Of a DNA stretch of 37,798 nt, positions 7,841 through 15,571 are shown in pieces (position 1 is the stretch's first letter; every line of letters starts with the position of its first letter). The stretch comes from Bacillota bacterium (lineage in GTDB: Bacteria; Bacillota; Clostridia; DSM-8532). Under the pieces are notes generated by a model, which had not been told where the DNA came from, searched no databases, and saw only the letters and a list, made by a program, of their open reading frames with translations. The DNA lies in the NCBI GenBank assembly GCA_023459915.1, contig JAEWSN010000033.1:1-37798 (forward strand). Direction: 5' to 3'. The position numbers and the translations under genes were made by a program.

Positions 7841-8281
7841 ATGCAAAAGGAAAACCAGTATCCCGAGGACCGCGCCATCGGCAGCAAGGATGTTGTCAAG
7901 GCCGCGGTGTTGCTGGCGTTGTCCGCCGACAGAACCGAGGAAAAGCAGCTGCAGAAGGATTTGCTCCTGCGGGGCATTCACGCGGCCGCGGTGGATTATG
8001 GCGGCGAGTTCATCACCTCTGTCATGAAGATCGTGGAGCGTTCTGTTGTTTCCGCGAAGCGGGAAGGGGTCATCAAGGAGTGTCACGCCGAGGAAGGCGC
8101 CGTGGCGGGCGCCGCGCGCGAGGCGCTGTCGCAGGTGATGCCCAAGGCCATCGGCCTGAATGTCGGCGGGAAAATCGGTGTGGCGCGATGTGGCGAGCAT
8201 GTGGCGGTGGCCACGTTTTTCGGCATCGGGCTGTTGCATCTCAATGAGGTGGCCATCGGCACCGGCCACCGGGTGGTATGA
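7841..8281 (+). CDS. HutP-family RNA-binding regulator homologue
   Basis: 146-residue protein that I assign to the HutP family. In Bacillus, HutP is an antiterminator that binds NAG-repeat RNA in a histidine- and Mg-dependent way. The match is by recalled pattern: the metal-site helix corresponds to HAEEGAVAGAAREAL (H82, E84, E85), then GLNVGGKIGVARCG, and the C-terminal strand AVATFFGIGLLHLNEVAIG followed by GHRVV. The N-terminal half (GGEFITSVMKIVERSV) also fits. No histidine-utilisation genes are present; the gene heads a cmk-plsC-ispH/S1 operon, so its RNA target is probably different. The ATG follows GGGGAAGGA (7826-7834). Its stop overlaps the cmk start as ATGA. Confidence 0.75.
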   Translation: MQKENQYPEDRAIGSKDVVKAAVLLALSADRTEEKQLQKDLLLRGIHAAAVDYGGEFITSVMKIVERSVVSAKREGVIKECHAEEGAVAGAAREALSQVMPKAIGLNVGGKIGVARCGEHVAVATFFGIGLLHLNEVAIGTGHRVV

Positions 8282-9006
8282 AGGGGTTGCGCGTGAAACA
8301 TTTGCAAATCGCGCTGGACGGGCCGTCCGGCGCCGGAAAGAGCACCATGGCGCGTCATGTCGCGCAGACACTGGGCATTCTGTACCTCGATACAGGGGCT
8401 ATGTACCGGGCGGTGGGTCTCAAGGCCATGCGGCGGGAGATCAACCCTGACGACGCGGAGACGGTGGGGCACATGCTCGCGCACACCCGCATCGAGATTG
8501 TCCACCGTGACGGCGGACAGCATGTCTTCCTCGACGGGGAGGACGTCTCGCAGGCCATCCGGGCCAACGAGGTGTCCATGTACGCCTCGCGGGTCTCGGC
8601 GCATCAGCGGGTCCGTGAAAAACTGGTGGCCATGCAGCAGGAGATTGCCGCCCATCAGGCCGTCATCATGGATGGCCGCGACATCGGCACAAAGGTTCTC
8701 CCGAACGCCACCGTGAAAATTTTCCTGACGGCCTCGGCCGAAGACCGCGCCCGGCGCCGGTTTCTGGAACTCCAGGAAAAAGGGACGCTCAACACCACCT
8801 ATGAGGCGCTGCTCCAGGAAATCAAGACCCGCGACTTCAATGACAGCAACCGCGCGCATTCCCCGCTGGCTCAGGCGGAGGATGCCATCCTGCTCGACAC
8901 CACAGGTTTTTCCCCCGAACAGTCGGTTGCGGCCATCATGCGCCTGCTCGCGCCCCATCTGCGCCCGGACGGGGCGCATGCCGGGGCTGCGGAAAGGGAG
9001 GCATAG
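8278..9006 (+). CDS. cmk: Cytidylate kinase
   Basis: Phosphorylates CMP and dCMP to the diphosphates using ATP. The P-loop is GPSGAGKST (residues 15-23), followed by LYLDTGAMYRAVGLKA, the nucleotide-binding region DGRDIGTKVLPNA and the lid RARRRFLELQEKG. RDFNDSNRAHSPLAQAEDAILLDTT is strongly conserved in the family. At 242 residues it is slightly longer than average. Two starts are possible: the ATG at 8278, overlapping the upstream stop, or a GTG at 8293 with AAGGGG just before it and an N terminus (VKHLQIALDG) closer to homologues. It lies between the HutP-like gene and plsC. Confidence 0.95.
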   Translation: MKGLRVKHLQIALDGPSGAGKSTMARHVAQTLGILYLDTGAMYRAVGLKAMRREINPDDAETVGHMLAHTRIEIVHRDGGQHVFLDGEDVSQAIRANEVSMYASRVSAHQRVREKLVAMQQEIAAHQAVIMDGRDIGTKVLPNATVKIFLTASAEDRARRRFLELQEKGTLNTTYEALLQEIKTRDFNDSNRAHSPLAQAEDAILLDTTGFSPEQSVAAIMRLLAPHLRPDGAHAGAAEREA

Positions 9007-9651
9007 ATGCTGTACTGGCTTGTCCGCAACACGGCGGCGCTGTATATCCTGCTGTTTCACCGCATCCGCTATGTGGGCCGGGAAAACATCCCGGCTTCCG
9101 GCCCGCTGCTGATGTTTGCCAACCATCCATCGGCGTTCGACATGTTTCTCATCGCGGCCTGCATCCCGCGCAAGGTGCATTTCATGGCCAAGGCGGAATT
9201 GTTCGAGAACAAATTGCTTGGCGCCGCACTGCGCGCCATCGGCGCGTTTCCCGTCCATCGCGGCAAGGGAGATGCGGGATCTGTCAAAAGCGCCCTTGCC
9301 CTGCTCGAACGCGGGGAGGTGGTGGGCATTTTCCCGGAAGGCACCCGCACCCGCGCCAGAAACAGGGGCAGGAAAAAGGGCGGCGCGGCCCTGATTGCGT
9401 ATCATTCCAACGCGCCCATCCTGCCGGTCGCGGTGGAGGGGCGGTACCGCATTTTCAAGCGGATGCGCGTCATCTACGGCAAGCCTTTCCAACTGGAGCC
9501 GCCGGCAGGCGCGAAGGCGAATCGGGAGGAGCTTTACGCGGGCACCTCGGAGATTCTGGATCGCATCTATGCCATGATGGACAGCCCTGTGCCGGCGCAA
9601 ACGCCGGACACGTCACGGGAGACCGTCAACGGCAAGAGGAACAATGGATGA
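9007..9651 (+). CDS. plsC: 1-acyl-sn-glycerol-3-phosphate acyltransferase
   Basis: Acylates lysophosphatidate to phosphatidate at the membrane, feeding CdsA (encoded at 34063). The catalytic HX4D motif is H40-D45 in NHPSAFD and the acceptor-binding motif is FPEGTRTR from residue 109. The 214-residue length is normal for the short PlsC class. An N-terminal hydrophobic segment (residues 1-18) suggests membrane attachment. The ATG immediately follows the cmk stop. Its own stop codon, TGA at 9649-9651, lies within the first unit of a 14-bp tandem array that runs to the ispH start. The last ~20 residues are polar and poorly conserved. Confidence 0.93.
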   Translation: MLYWLVRNTAALYILLFHRIRYVGRENIPASGPLLMFANHPSAFDMFLIAACIPRKVHFMAKAELFENKLLGAALRAIGAFPVHRGKGDAGSVKSALALLERGEVVGIFPEGTRTRARNRGRKKGGAALIAYHSNAPILPVAVEGRYRIFKRMRVIYGKPFQLEPPAGAKANREELYAGTSEILDRIYAMMDSPVPAQTPDTSRETVNGKRNNG

Positions 9652-9762
9652 GGAACAGGGCATGAGGAAGAAGGCATGAGGAACAGGGCATGAGGAGCAA
9701 GGCGTGAGGAACAGGGCATGAGGAGCAAGGCGTGAGGAACATGGTGTGAGGGACAAGACATG
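9648..9762 (+). repeat. 14-bp tandem array linking the plsC stop to the ispH start
   Basis: Eight 14-bp units start at 9648, 9662, 9676, 9690, 9704, 9718, 9732 and 9746; the first bases of a ninth, at 9760, are the ispH start. The commonest form is ATGAGGAACAGGGC; variants are mostly at positions 1 and 8-11. Every unit begins ATGAGG or GTGAGG. The plsC stop is the TGA of unit 1. Read from its first base, each unit gives five codons (MRNRA, MRKKA, MRNRA, MRSKA, MRNRA, MRSKA, MRNMV, MRDKT, with GTG read as M) and then a TGA that overlaps the start codon of the next unit. GAGGA in each unit lies 7 bases before the next start codon. The coding reading is observed; its use by ribosomes is inference. 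Confidence 0.92.
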
Positions 9763-11784
9763 AGGATCATCGTGGGTCAATACGCGGGTTTTTGCTATGG
9801 CGTGGACCGCGCGTTGCGGATGGCCATGGAGACGGAGCCCGGGGAGGGCCATGTGTACACCTGGGGGGAAATCGTCCACAACCGGCAGGCCATCGAGGCG
9901 CTGGCCGGGAAACGGATTGTGGCGGCGGATTCCCTGGCGCGGATTGAACCGGCGGACAGTGTCGTCATCCGGGCACATGGTGTCGGCGAGGCGGTGCAGC
10001 GTCAACTGGAGGCAACCGGCGCGACGGTTCGGGACGCCACCTGCCCGTATGTGAAAAAAATCCATCAGCTGGCACGCCGACAGGAAGATGCTGGTGATTA
10101 TCTGGTGGTTGTTGGAAATCCGGAACATCCGGAAATCATTGGTATTCTGGGGTGGTGCGGGCCCGATGTCACCGTGATTCCGTCACCCGAGGCAGCGAAA
10201 ACCGCTGATATTCCGGTTGACAGAAGTATCAGCGTATTTGCGCAGACCACCTTCGTTCCCGAGCGCTATGAAGAAGTGGTAAATACGCTCAAGAAAAGGT
10301 TTGCAAACGTCTTGAAGTTTGATACAATATGTACTGCAACTGTCCGGAGGCAATCCGAGGCCGCGCAACTGGCCGAAGAAGCCGACATGATGGTTGTCAT
10401 CGGGGGGAAAAACAGTTCCAACACGCAGAAATTGTTCAGCATCTGTCAGGCGCGGTGCGCACGGACCTATCTGATCGAGACTGCCCTGGAGCTGCCAAAA
10501 CCGGATCCCGCAGTTCAAACGATCGGGATTACCGCGGGCGCATCAACACCCGAATGGGTAATCAAGGAGGTAGTTCAGGGCATGGAAGACATGAACAAGA
10601 CAATGGACGGCGAGATGAGCTTTAGCGAAGCCTTCGAGCAGACCATGACACAGCTGGTCCCCAACTCGGTGGTCACTGGCAGGATCATTGGGTACAACAA
10701 TAATGAAGTGTTTGTCGATCTCGGCTACAAGGCTGACGGCATCATCCCGATGGATGAATTCCTGGAACAGCCCGACTTCGATCCGGAGACGGACCTGAAG
10801 GAAGGCACGGAGATTGCGGCCCTCATTATGAAAATCAACGATGGGGACGGCAATGTTCAGCTTTCCAAGAAGAAGGTGGAATCCATCCGTGGTCTCGAGA
10901 TCATGGAAGAAGCCTTCGAAAGCCGGACACCTGTCGAAGCGGTTGTCAAGGAAGTGGTCAAGGGCGGTCTGGTTGCAGACTTCAAGGGCATTCGGGTGTT
11001 CATCCCGGCTTCCCAGGTCAGCGACCGTTACGTCAAGGATCTCAGCCCCTATGTGGGCAAGACGGTGTCGTTCATCATCACCGAGCTGGTGAGGAACAAG
11101 CGCCGCGTGGTCGGCTCCTGCCGTATCCTCATTGAGGAAACCAAGGCGAAGCTGTCCGAGGAATTCTGGGGCAACATCGAAATCGGCAAGGAATACACAG
11201 GAACGGTCAAGAGTCTCACCAAGTTCGGCGCCTTCGTCGATTTGGGCGCGGTCGATGGCCTCATCCATATTTCGGAACTCTCCTGGAAGAAAATTCAGGA
11301 TCCCTCCGAAGTGCTTTCCATCGGGGATGTCGTCAATGTGCGCATCCTGAATTTCGACCCCGAAAGCAAGAAATTGTCTCTGGGCTATCGCCGCCCGGAA
11401 GACAACCCCTGGTACGACATCGACCGCAAATACCAGGCGGGCGACATCGTGGCCGGCAATGTCATCCGCATCGTGCCGTTTGGCGCGTTTGTGGAGCTTG
11501 AACCCGGTGTGGAGGGTCTGGTGCACATTTCCCAGATTTCCAGTGTTCGCATTGGTCGTGCCGAGGAAGTGCTGCACACCGGCATGAATGTGGAGATGAA
11601 GATTCTTGAGGTCAATTCCGAGCTCAAGAAAATCAGCCTCAGCATTCGTGAAGTGGCGCCCATCGATCCGCCGAACGCGGGAACCAATGAGTTCACCGAC
11701 GCGCCCACCCACGAGGGATATTCCAATGAACATGTGGAAGACCTCTCGAACACCATCGGCGACATTCTTGGCGATCAGAAGTAA
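9760..11784 (+). CDS. ispH: IspH-ribosomal protein S1 fusion (HMBPP reductase / S1-domain protein)
   Basis: Bifunctional 674-residue protein, an arrangement known in several Clostridia. Residues 1-~280 are IspH, the last MEP-pathway enzyme, a [4Fe-4S] protein making IPP and DMAPP. Cluster cysteines are C12 (GFCYGV), C95 (DATCPYV) and C191 (DTICTAT); IVHN, IRAHGV and GNPEHPEI supply substrate-site residues. Residues ~295-640 hold four S1 RNA-binding repeats beginning near NSVVTGRIIGYN, PVEAVVKEVVKGG, GKEYTGTVKSLTKFGAFV and GDIVAGNVIRIVPFGAFV. The last two are canonical; the second is divergent. The ATG at 9760 sits in the ninth repeat unit of the upstream array. A good internal ribosome site precedes M275 between the two halves. 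A strong terminator follows. Confidence 0.95.
   Translation: MRIIVGQYAGFCYGVDRALRMAMETEPGEGHVYTWGEIVHNRQAIEALAGKRIVAADSLARIEPADSVVIRAHGVGEAVQRQLEATGATVRDATCPYVKKIHQLARRQEDAGDYLVVVGNPEHPEIIGILGWCGPDVTVIPSPEAAKTADIPVDRSISVFAQTTFVPERYEEVVNTLKKRFANVLKFDTICTATVRRQSEAAQLAEEADMMVVIGGKNSSNTQKLFSICQARCARTYLIETALELPKPDPAVQTIGITAGASTPEWVIKEVVQGMEDMNKTMDGEMSFSEAFEQTMTQLVPNSVVTGRIIGYNNNEVFVDLGYKADGIIPMDEFLEQPDFDPETDLKEGTEIAALIMKINDGDGNVQLSKKKVESIRGLEIMEEAFESRTPVEAVVKEVVKGGLVADFKGIRVFIPASQVSDRYVKDLSPYVGKTVSFIITELVRNKRRVVGSCRILIEETKAKLSEEFWGNIEIGKEYTGTVKSLTKFGAFVDLGAVDGLIHISELSWKKIQDPSEVLSIGDVVNVRILNFDPESKKLSLGYRRPEDNPWYDIDRKYQAGDIVAGNVIRIVPFGAFVELEPGVEGLVHISQISSVRIGRAEEVLHTGMNVEMKILEVNSELKKISLSIREVAPIDPPNAGTNEFTDAPTHEGYSNEHVEDLSNTIGDILGDQK
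10564..10584 (+). promoter_or_regulatory. Internal ribosome-binding site and possible S1 start
   Basis: AAGGAGG (10564-10570) is a full Shine-Dalgarno sequence 11 bases before an in-frame ATG (10582, codon 275), with a second in-frame ATG at 10591. It lies exactly at the junction between the IspH and S1 parts, so it could give a free ~400-residue S1 protein. The same bases encode KEV in a conserved-looking helix, so chance is possible. Confidence 0.4.
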
Positions 11785-11806
11785 TTCTGAACCGAAACAT
11801 TCCAAA

Positions 11807-11838
11807 AGCAAGATCGGGCAGCCGGTCTTGCTTTTTTT
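11807..11838 (+). terminator. Rho-independent terminator after ispH-S1
   Basis: An 11-bp stem with a GCAG loop (arms 11807-11817 and 11822-11832, with one T-G wobble) is followed by seven T residues. It ends the HutP-like/cmk/plsC/ispH-S1 operon. Confidence 0.92.
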
Positions 11839-11854
11839 CGGAATCCTTTTCAGA

Positions 11855-11914
11855 TCCCGGGCCGGAATTGTTTTCCGATTCCATTCCCGGGCCGGAATTG
11901 TTTTCCGATTCCAT
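11855..11914 (+). repeat. 30-bp perfect tandem duplication
   Basis: Two identical 30-bp units (11855-11884 and 11885-11914), each beginning TCCCGGGCCGGAATTG, lie just after the terminator and before cheR. Each contains CCCGGG and GGAA/TTCC inverted sequence. I see no clear promoter in the remaining ~110 bp before cheR. Confidence 0.93.
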
Positions 11915-12026
11915 TTCGGCGTCTTGTTCTGACCGGTTTTTCCGCTGCGTCCGGATTGCGTGGCAACCACGAATTGTTGTTCCAGACGGACGCGCCGTGG
12001 GTATATTTGAACAAAGGAGGATGGGT

Positions 12027-12833
12027 ATGGAAGCCTTTTCGGATTATGAGCAGTTCAAGAAGCTTTTTCTCTCCCTGTCGTCCATCGATTTGAATCTCTA
12101 CAAGGAAAAACAGATGAAGCGGCGCATCACCTCCCTCGTGGAAAAGCGCGGGTTCAATCAGTTCTGCCCTTTTCTGGAGGTCATGAAGACCGACAGGGAG
12201 CTCTATAACGTGTTCATCAACTATCTCACCATCAACGTGTCGGAGTTCTATCGGAATCCGTTGCAGTGGGAGATGTTCGAACGCCGCATCCTGACTGAAA
12301 TCCAGAAGCGGAAAGGGTCGCTCCAGGGGGTGAAGGTCTGGAGCTCGGCCTGTTCCACGGGAGATGAGCCCTACACCATTGTCATGATCCTCAACCGGCA
12401 TGTGCCGCTCAACCAAATCCATGTGCTGGCGACCGACATTGACGCCGGCGCCATGGACAAGGCCAAACAGGGCGTGTACACGGGCCGGAGCATCAAGGAA
12501 CTGCCTGCGGATTTTCTGAAGAAGCATTTCATGCAGGTCGGCACCGATGCGTGGAAGATTGCCGACGATGTGAAGAAATGTGTGGAGTTCCGGCAGATGA
12601 ACCTGCTCAAGGATCCATACCCCAAGGACCAGGACATCGTCGTTTGCCGCAATGTGCTCATCTACTTCACAGAAGAGGCCAAGGACAAGATCTTTGCGGA
12701 CTTCAACCGTTCCCTGGTCAAGGACGGGGTGCTGTTCATCGGCAGCACCGAGCAAATCATCGGGTATCAGAAATATGGGTTCAAGCCCATGGAGACTTTT
12801 TTCTATCAAAAAATCGGGGAAGTGGGAAAGTGA
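12027..12833 (+). CDS. cheR: Chemotaxis protein methyltransferase CheR
   Basis: Transfers methyl groups from S-adenosylmethionine to glutamates of chemoreceptors during adaptation. The 268-residue protein has the N-terminal helical CheR domain (about 1-70, with YKEKQMKRRITSLV and LTINVSEFYRNP) and a SAM-binding Rossmann domain (VWSSACSTGDEPYTI, VLATDIDAGAM, VVCRNVLIYF). The ATG at 12027 lies 6 bases after AAAGGAGG; an ATG at 12021 abuts that site and is too close. It is the first gene after a terminator. The only chemoreceptor in the window is encoded 0.9 kb downstream, its most obvious substrate. No other che genes are present. Confidence 0.93.
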   Translation: MEAFSDYEQFKKLFLSLSSIDLNLYKEKQMKRRITSLVEKRGFNQFCPFLEVMKTDRELYNVFINYLTINVSEFYRNPLQWEMFERRILTEIQKRKGSLQGVKVWSSACSTGDEPYTIVMILNRHVPLNQIHVLATDIDAGAMDKAKQGVYTGRSIKELPADFLKKHFMQVGTDAWKIADDVKKCVEFRQMNLLKDPYPKDQDIVVCRNVLIYFTEEAKDKIFADFNRSLVKDGVLFIGSTEQIIGYQKYGFKPMETFFYQKIGEVGK

Positions 12834-12834
12834 T

Positions 12835-13005
12835 ATGATACGATTGGAAGACATGAGCCGGGAAGAATTACTGGAGGTCATCCGCATGAAGGATGCCCTG
12901 ATGGGGGAACTCAAGGAGGAAATCCGCTGCTGGCAGCAGCTGGTGGACGAGATGCAGCAGAAGCTCGGCTTGCAGGACACACACTACACGGGAAGCGGAG
13001 ACTGA
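12835..13005 (+). CDS. Small acidic coiled-coil protein, unknown function
   Basis: A 56-residue reading frame starts one base after the cheR stop (TGATATG) and ends one base before the ruvA start, so it is held tightly between two translated genes. A GGGAAAG ribosome site precedes it. The sequence is mostly helical by composition: SREELLEVIRMKDALMGELK, then EEIRCWQQLVDEMQQKLG, with leucine/methionine heptad-like spacing suggesting a short coiled coil, and a polar tail. There is one cysteine and no membrane segment. I do not recognise a family. A role linked to the neighbouring chemotaxis genes is possible only by position. Confidence 0.7.
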   Translation: MIRLEDMSREELLEVIRMKDALMGELKEEIRCWQQLVDEMQQKLGLQDTHYTGSGD

Positions 13006-13006
13006 T

Positions 13007-13618
13007 ATGATCGCGTATCTCAAGGGCGTCGTGGAGCATGTCGCGCCGGATCATCTGGTGGTGGAGGTCAACGGCATCGGCTATCGGGTTTTCTCCGCCA
13101 CCGGCACCCTGTCAGAGGCGGGAATCGGTGAAGTGGTGCAAATCCATACCCACACCTATGTCCGGGAAGACTTGCTGGCGCTGTACGGATTCCTTACCGA
13201 AGGGGAGCTCCGTCAGTTCGAACAACTGCTCGGGGTGAGTGGCGTGGGGCCCAAAGCCGCACTGGCGGTTGTCTCCGCGGTGCCGCCCTCCAATTTCGGG
13301 CTGGCGGTGCTGACTGAGGACGCGGACCGGCTGGCACGCGCGCAAGGGGTTGGCAAGAAAACGGCCCAGCGGATCATTTTGGAACTCAAGGACAAGATTC
13401 GCAAGGAGCAGGTTGCGGTGGGTGTCGCGAAAGGCGTCGCCCCCAGCCTGCCGGAAGATGTGCCGCAGGGCGTCGGGGAAGAGGCGGTTTCCGCGCTCCT
13501 GATGCTTGGCTACTCCGCCCAGGAGGCCAATCGTGCCGTGTCCGCGGTGCTCGAGGACGGAAAGCCTTTGGAAGACGTCATCCGGGATGCCTTGCGCAGC
13601 CGGGGAAAGAAATTGTGA
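13007..13618 (+). CDS. ruvA: Holliday junction branch migration protein RuvA
   Basis: Binds four-way DNA junctions and loads the RuvB motor during recombination and repair. The 203-residue protein shows all three domains: an OB-fold (1-~64, MIAYLKGVVEHVAPDHLVVEVNG), helix-hairpin-helix motifs (FEQLLGVSGVGPKAALAVVS and ARAQGVGKKTAQRIILELKDK) and a C-terminal UBA-like domain (EEAVSALLMLGYSAQEANRAV) that contacts RuvB. It starts one base after the small upstream gene. RuvB is not the next gene; it lies 1.95 kb further on, after a chemoreceptor gene. Confidence 0.96.
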   Translation: MIAYLKGVVEHVAPDHLVVEVNGIGYRVFSATGTLSEAGIGEVVQIHTHTYVREDLLALYGFLTEGELRQFEQLLGVSGVGPKAALAVVSAVPPSNFGLAVLTEDADRLARAQGVGKKTAQRIILELKDKIRKEQVAVGVAKGVAPSLPEDVPQGVGEEAVSALLMLGYSAQEANRAVSAVLEDGKPLEDVIRDALRSRGKKL

Positions 13619-13717
13619 CCGCACAGCGGAAACGGACATTTGTTGGCCCGCAGGCTGCCCCCGGACGCCTTCATGAACCGGAGCAACCGAGGGCAACAGG
13701 AATGGAGAAGAAAGCGT

Positions 13718-15529
13718 ATGAAGGGATCAGTGGTTGTCACCTGGCTCAAGACGTTGGACCGGATGCAGGGCGTGGAATTCATGGACAAGGTATTCGCCCG
13801 GCACAACTGGGACCGGTCGCGTGTCATCGCGCCGAAGGACGATGTGGCGGACGGGACGATTTTCGGCATCATCCGGGATGTTTCCGAAACCGCCGGCCTC
13901 CCGCTGGCGGAACTCTGGCGTGAAATCGGCCGAAACAACATTGAGTCTTTTCACAACTGGTTCCCCTCGTATTTTGAGCGCTTCAGCCTCAAGAGCTTCC
14001 TCATGCTCCAGGATGAGGTACACGCGCAGCTCACGCGGATGATTCCCAACGCAAAGCCGCCCCGCCTGTACGCCACCGAGCTGTCGCCCTCCGAATGCGA
14101 AATACGGTATGAATCCTCTCGCGGCATGTTCGACTATTTTCTTGGCCTGCTCGACGGGTCGGCCGCCTTCTTCAAGGAGAAGCTGGAAATCACCGAGGTG
14201 GCCCGTGGCAAGGAAGGCAGCATGCCTTATATCACCGTGCGGCTGAAGTTCGAGAAATACGAGGTGCCCGGCCCGCAATGGCAGGGACTTCGGGTGTTTT
14301 CCCTGGGCTTCATCCGTCCGGCCACCATTCGCGTTGCCGTCTTTGCCGTCCTGGCGGCCATCGCCACCATGCTGCTGGTGTTTCCCGGCCAGTCTCCGGT
14401 TCGGTATCTGGTGGGCACGGCCGTCGTGGCGGTGGTGGCGTTTGTGGTCTCCCTGCTGTCCCTGCAGCCCGAAAAGCCCGTGATGAAACAACTGGAGCAC
14501 TTCCAGGATCTCGATTTCACGCACGAGTCCACCTTGAAGTCCGGTGACGGTTACGCGCAGATGCTCACGATGATGGAATCCTTCCGGGAAAGGCTTTCCA
14601 AGGACATGCTGTTCCTCAAGGGCGGTTCGGACGACATGCATTCCTTTGCGATGTCGTTCTCGGACATTGCCCAGCGGATGAAGCATGTGTCCGACGACAT
14701 CGCCAACCTGGTGCACGATGTGGCCGAGGGTGCCATCCATCAGGCGGAGGAGACGGAAAAATCCGTCACCGTGCTTGGCGGGAACATTGAGAGCCTCAAC
14801 CGCATCACCGGCGAGCAGGAAGAAGGCCGCAACAGCCTCAACCAGGCGGTGACCCGCATCGAGGAGTCGTTTGGGCAAACCGAGCAGGTTGCCAGTCTCA
14901 TCAACCAGGCCAAGGACAGCTTCGCCACCGTCAACGCGCAGGGCGAGCATCTGGCCAGCCAGGTCAGCCGGATCCTGGAGATCGTGGATACCGTCGCCGG
15001 CGTGTCCGACCAGACCAACCTGCTTGCGCTCAACGCCGCCATCGAGGCGGCCCGCGCGGGCGAGGCCGGCCGCGGGTTTGCCGTGGTCGCCGAGGAAATC
15101 CGCAAGCTGGCGGACACCTCCAAGAACGCGGTCAACACCATCAACGACAACCTGGTTGCCTTCACCGGCGAGGTGAACAGCCTGGTGGGACAGGTCAACA
15201 AGCAGTTTGAACAGCTTGACACCGGCAACCGGATGCTTTCCGGCGTGCTCGACGGCAATCGGGAATCCACCGGCCGCATCGCCACGGTCACCGACGCCAT
15301 CTCCGTGCTCATCGGCAAGCTGAGCGACGAGACCCGACGCCTGGCGACCGTGTATGAGAACATCCATTCCCTGGCAGCCATCGCCCAGGAGAACTCCGCC
15401 TCGTCACAGGAGATGAGCGCGAATGTCACCGAATACGCGGAGCGTATCAAGGAGCTCATCGCCAATGTTGACCAGATGGAGGAATTGACGGACAATTACC
15501 AGAGGGAGCTGCGCAAGTACAGGGTGTGA
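13718..15529 (+). CDS. H-NOX heme sensor fused to a methyl-accepting chemotaxis protein
   Basis: A 603-residue gas-sensing chemoreceptor. Residues 1-~185 are an H-NOX domain. From the ATG at 13718 the numbering matches the well-studied Caldanaerobacter (Thermoanaerobacter) tengcongensis H-NOX: heme ligand H102 (DEVHAQLT), the YxSxR propionate motif Y131-S133-R135, P115, and the distal residues W9, N74 and Y140 that stabilise bound O2. Two membrane segments follow (about 203-223 and 228-249) joined by a very short loop, so there is no extracellular sensor; the heme domain is cytoplasmic. The rest is an MCP signalling coiled coil with the conserved tip SDQTNLLALNAAIEAARAGE near 430-450. GGAGAAG (13704-13710) is the ribosome site. 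It lies between ruvA and ruvB. Confidence 0.94.
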   Translation: MKGSVVVTWLKTLDRMQGVEFMDKVFARHNWDRSRVIAPKDDVADGTIFGIIRDVSETAGLPLAELWREIGRNNIESFHNWFPSYFERFSLKSFLMLQDEVHAQLTRMIPNAKPPRLYATELSPSECEIRYESSRGMFDYFLGLLDGSAAFFKEKLEITEVARGKEGSMPYITVRLKFEKYEVPGPQWQGLRVFSLGFIRPATIRVAVFAVLAAIATMLLVFPGQSPVRYLVGTAVVAVVAFVVSLLSLQPEKPVMKQLEHFQDLDFTHESTLKSGDGYAQMLTMMESFRERLSKDMLFLKGGSDDMHSFAMSFSDIAQRMKHVSDDIANLVHDVAEGAIHQAEETEKSVTVLGGNIESLNRITGEQEEGRNSLNQAVTRIEESFGQTEQVASLINQAKDSFATVNAQGEHLASQVSRILEIVDTVAGVSDQTNLLALNAAIEAARAGEAGRGFAVVAEEIRKLADTSKNAVNTINDNLVAFTGEVNSLVGQVNKQFEQLDTGNRMLSGVLDGNRESTGRIATVTDAISVLIGKLSDETRRLATVYENIHSLAAIAQENSASSQEMSANVTEYAERIKELIANVDQMEELTDNYQRELRKYRV

Positions 15530-15571
15530 TGCGGCGTCGCCGCGTGAAGGTACACGGGGAAGGAGAACAGG

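Noticed and set aside
9648..9759. CRISPR array
   Set aside because: Units are 14 bp, directly contiguous with no spacers, and there are no cas genes.
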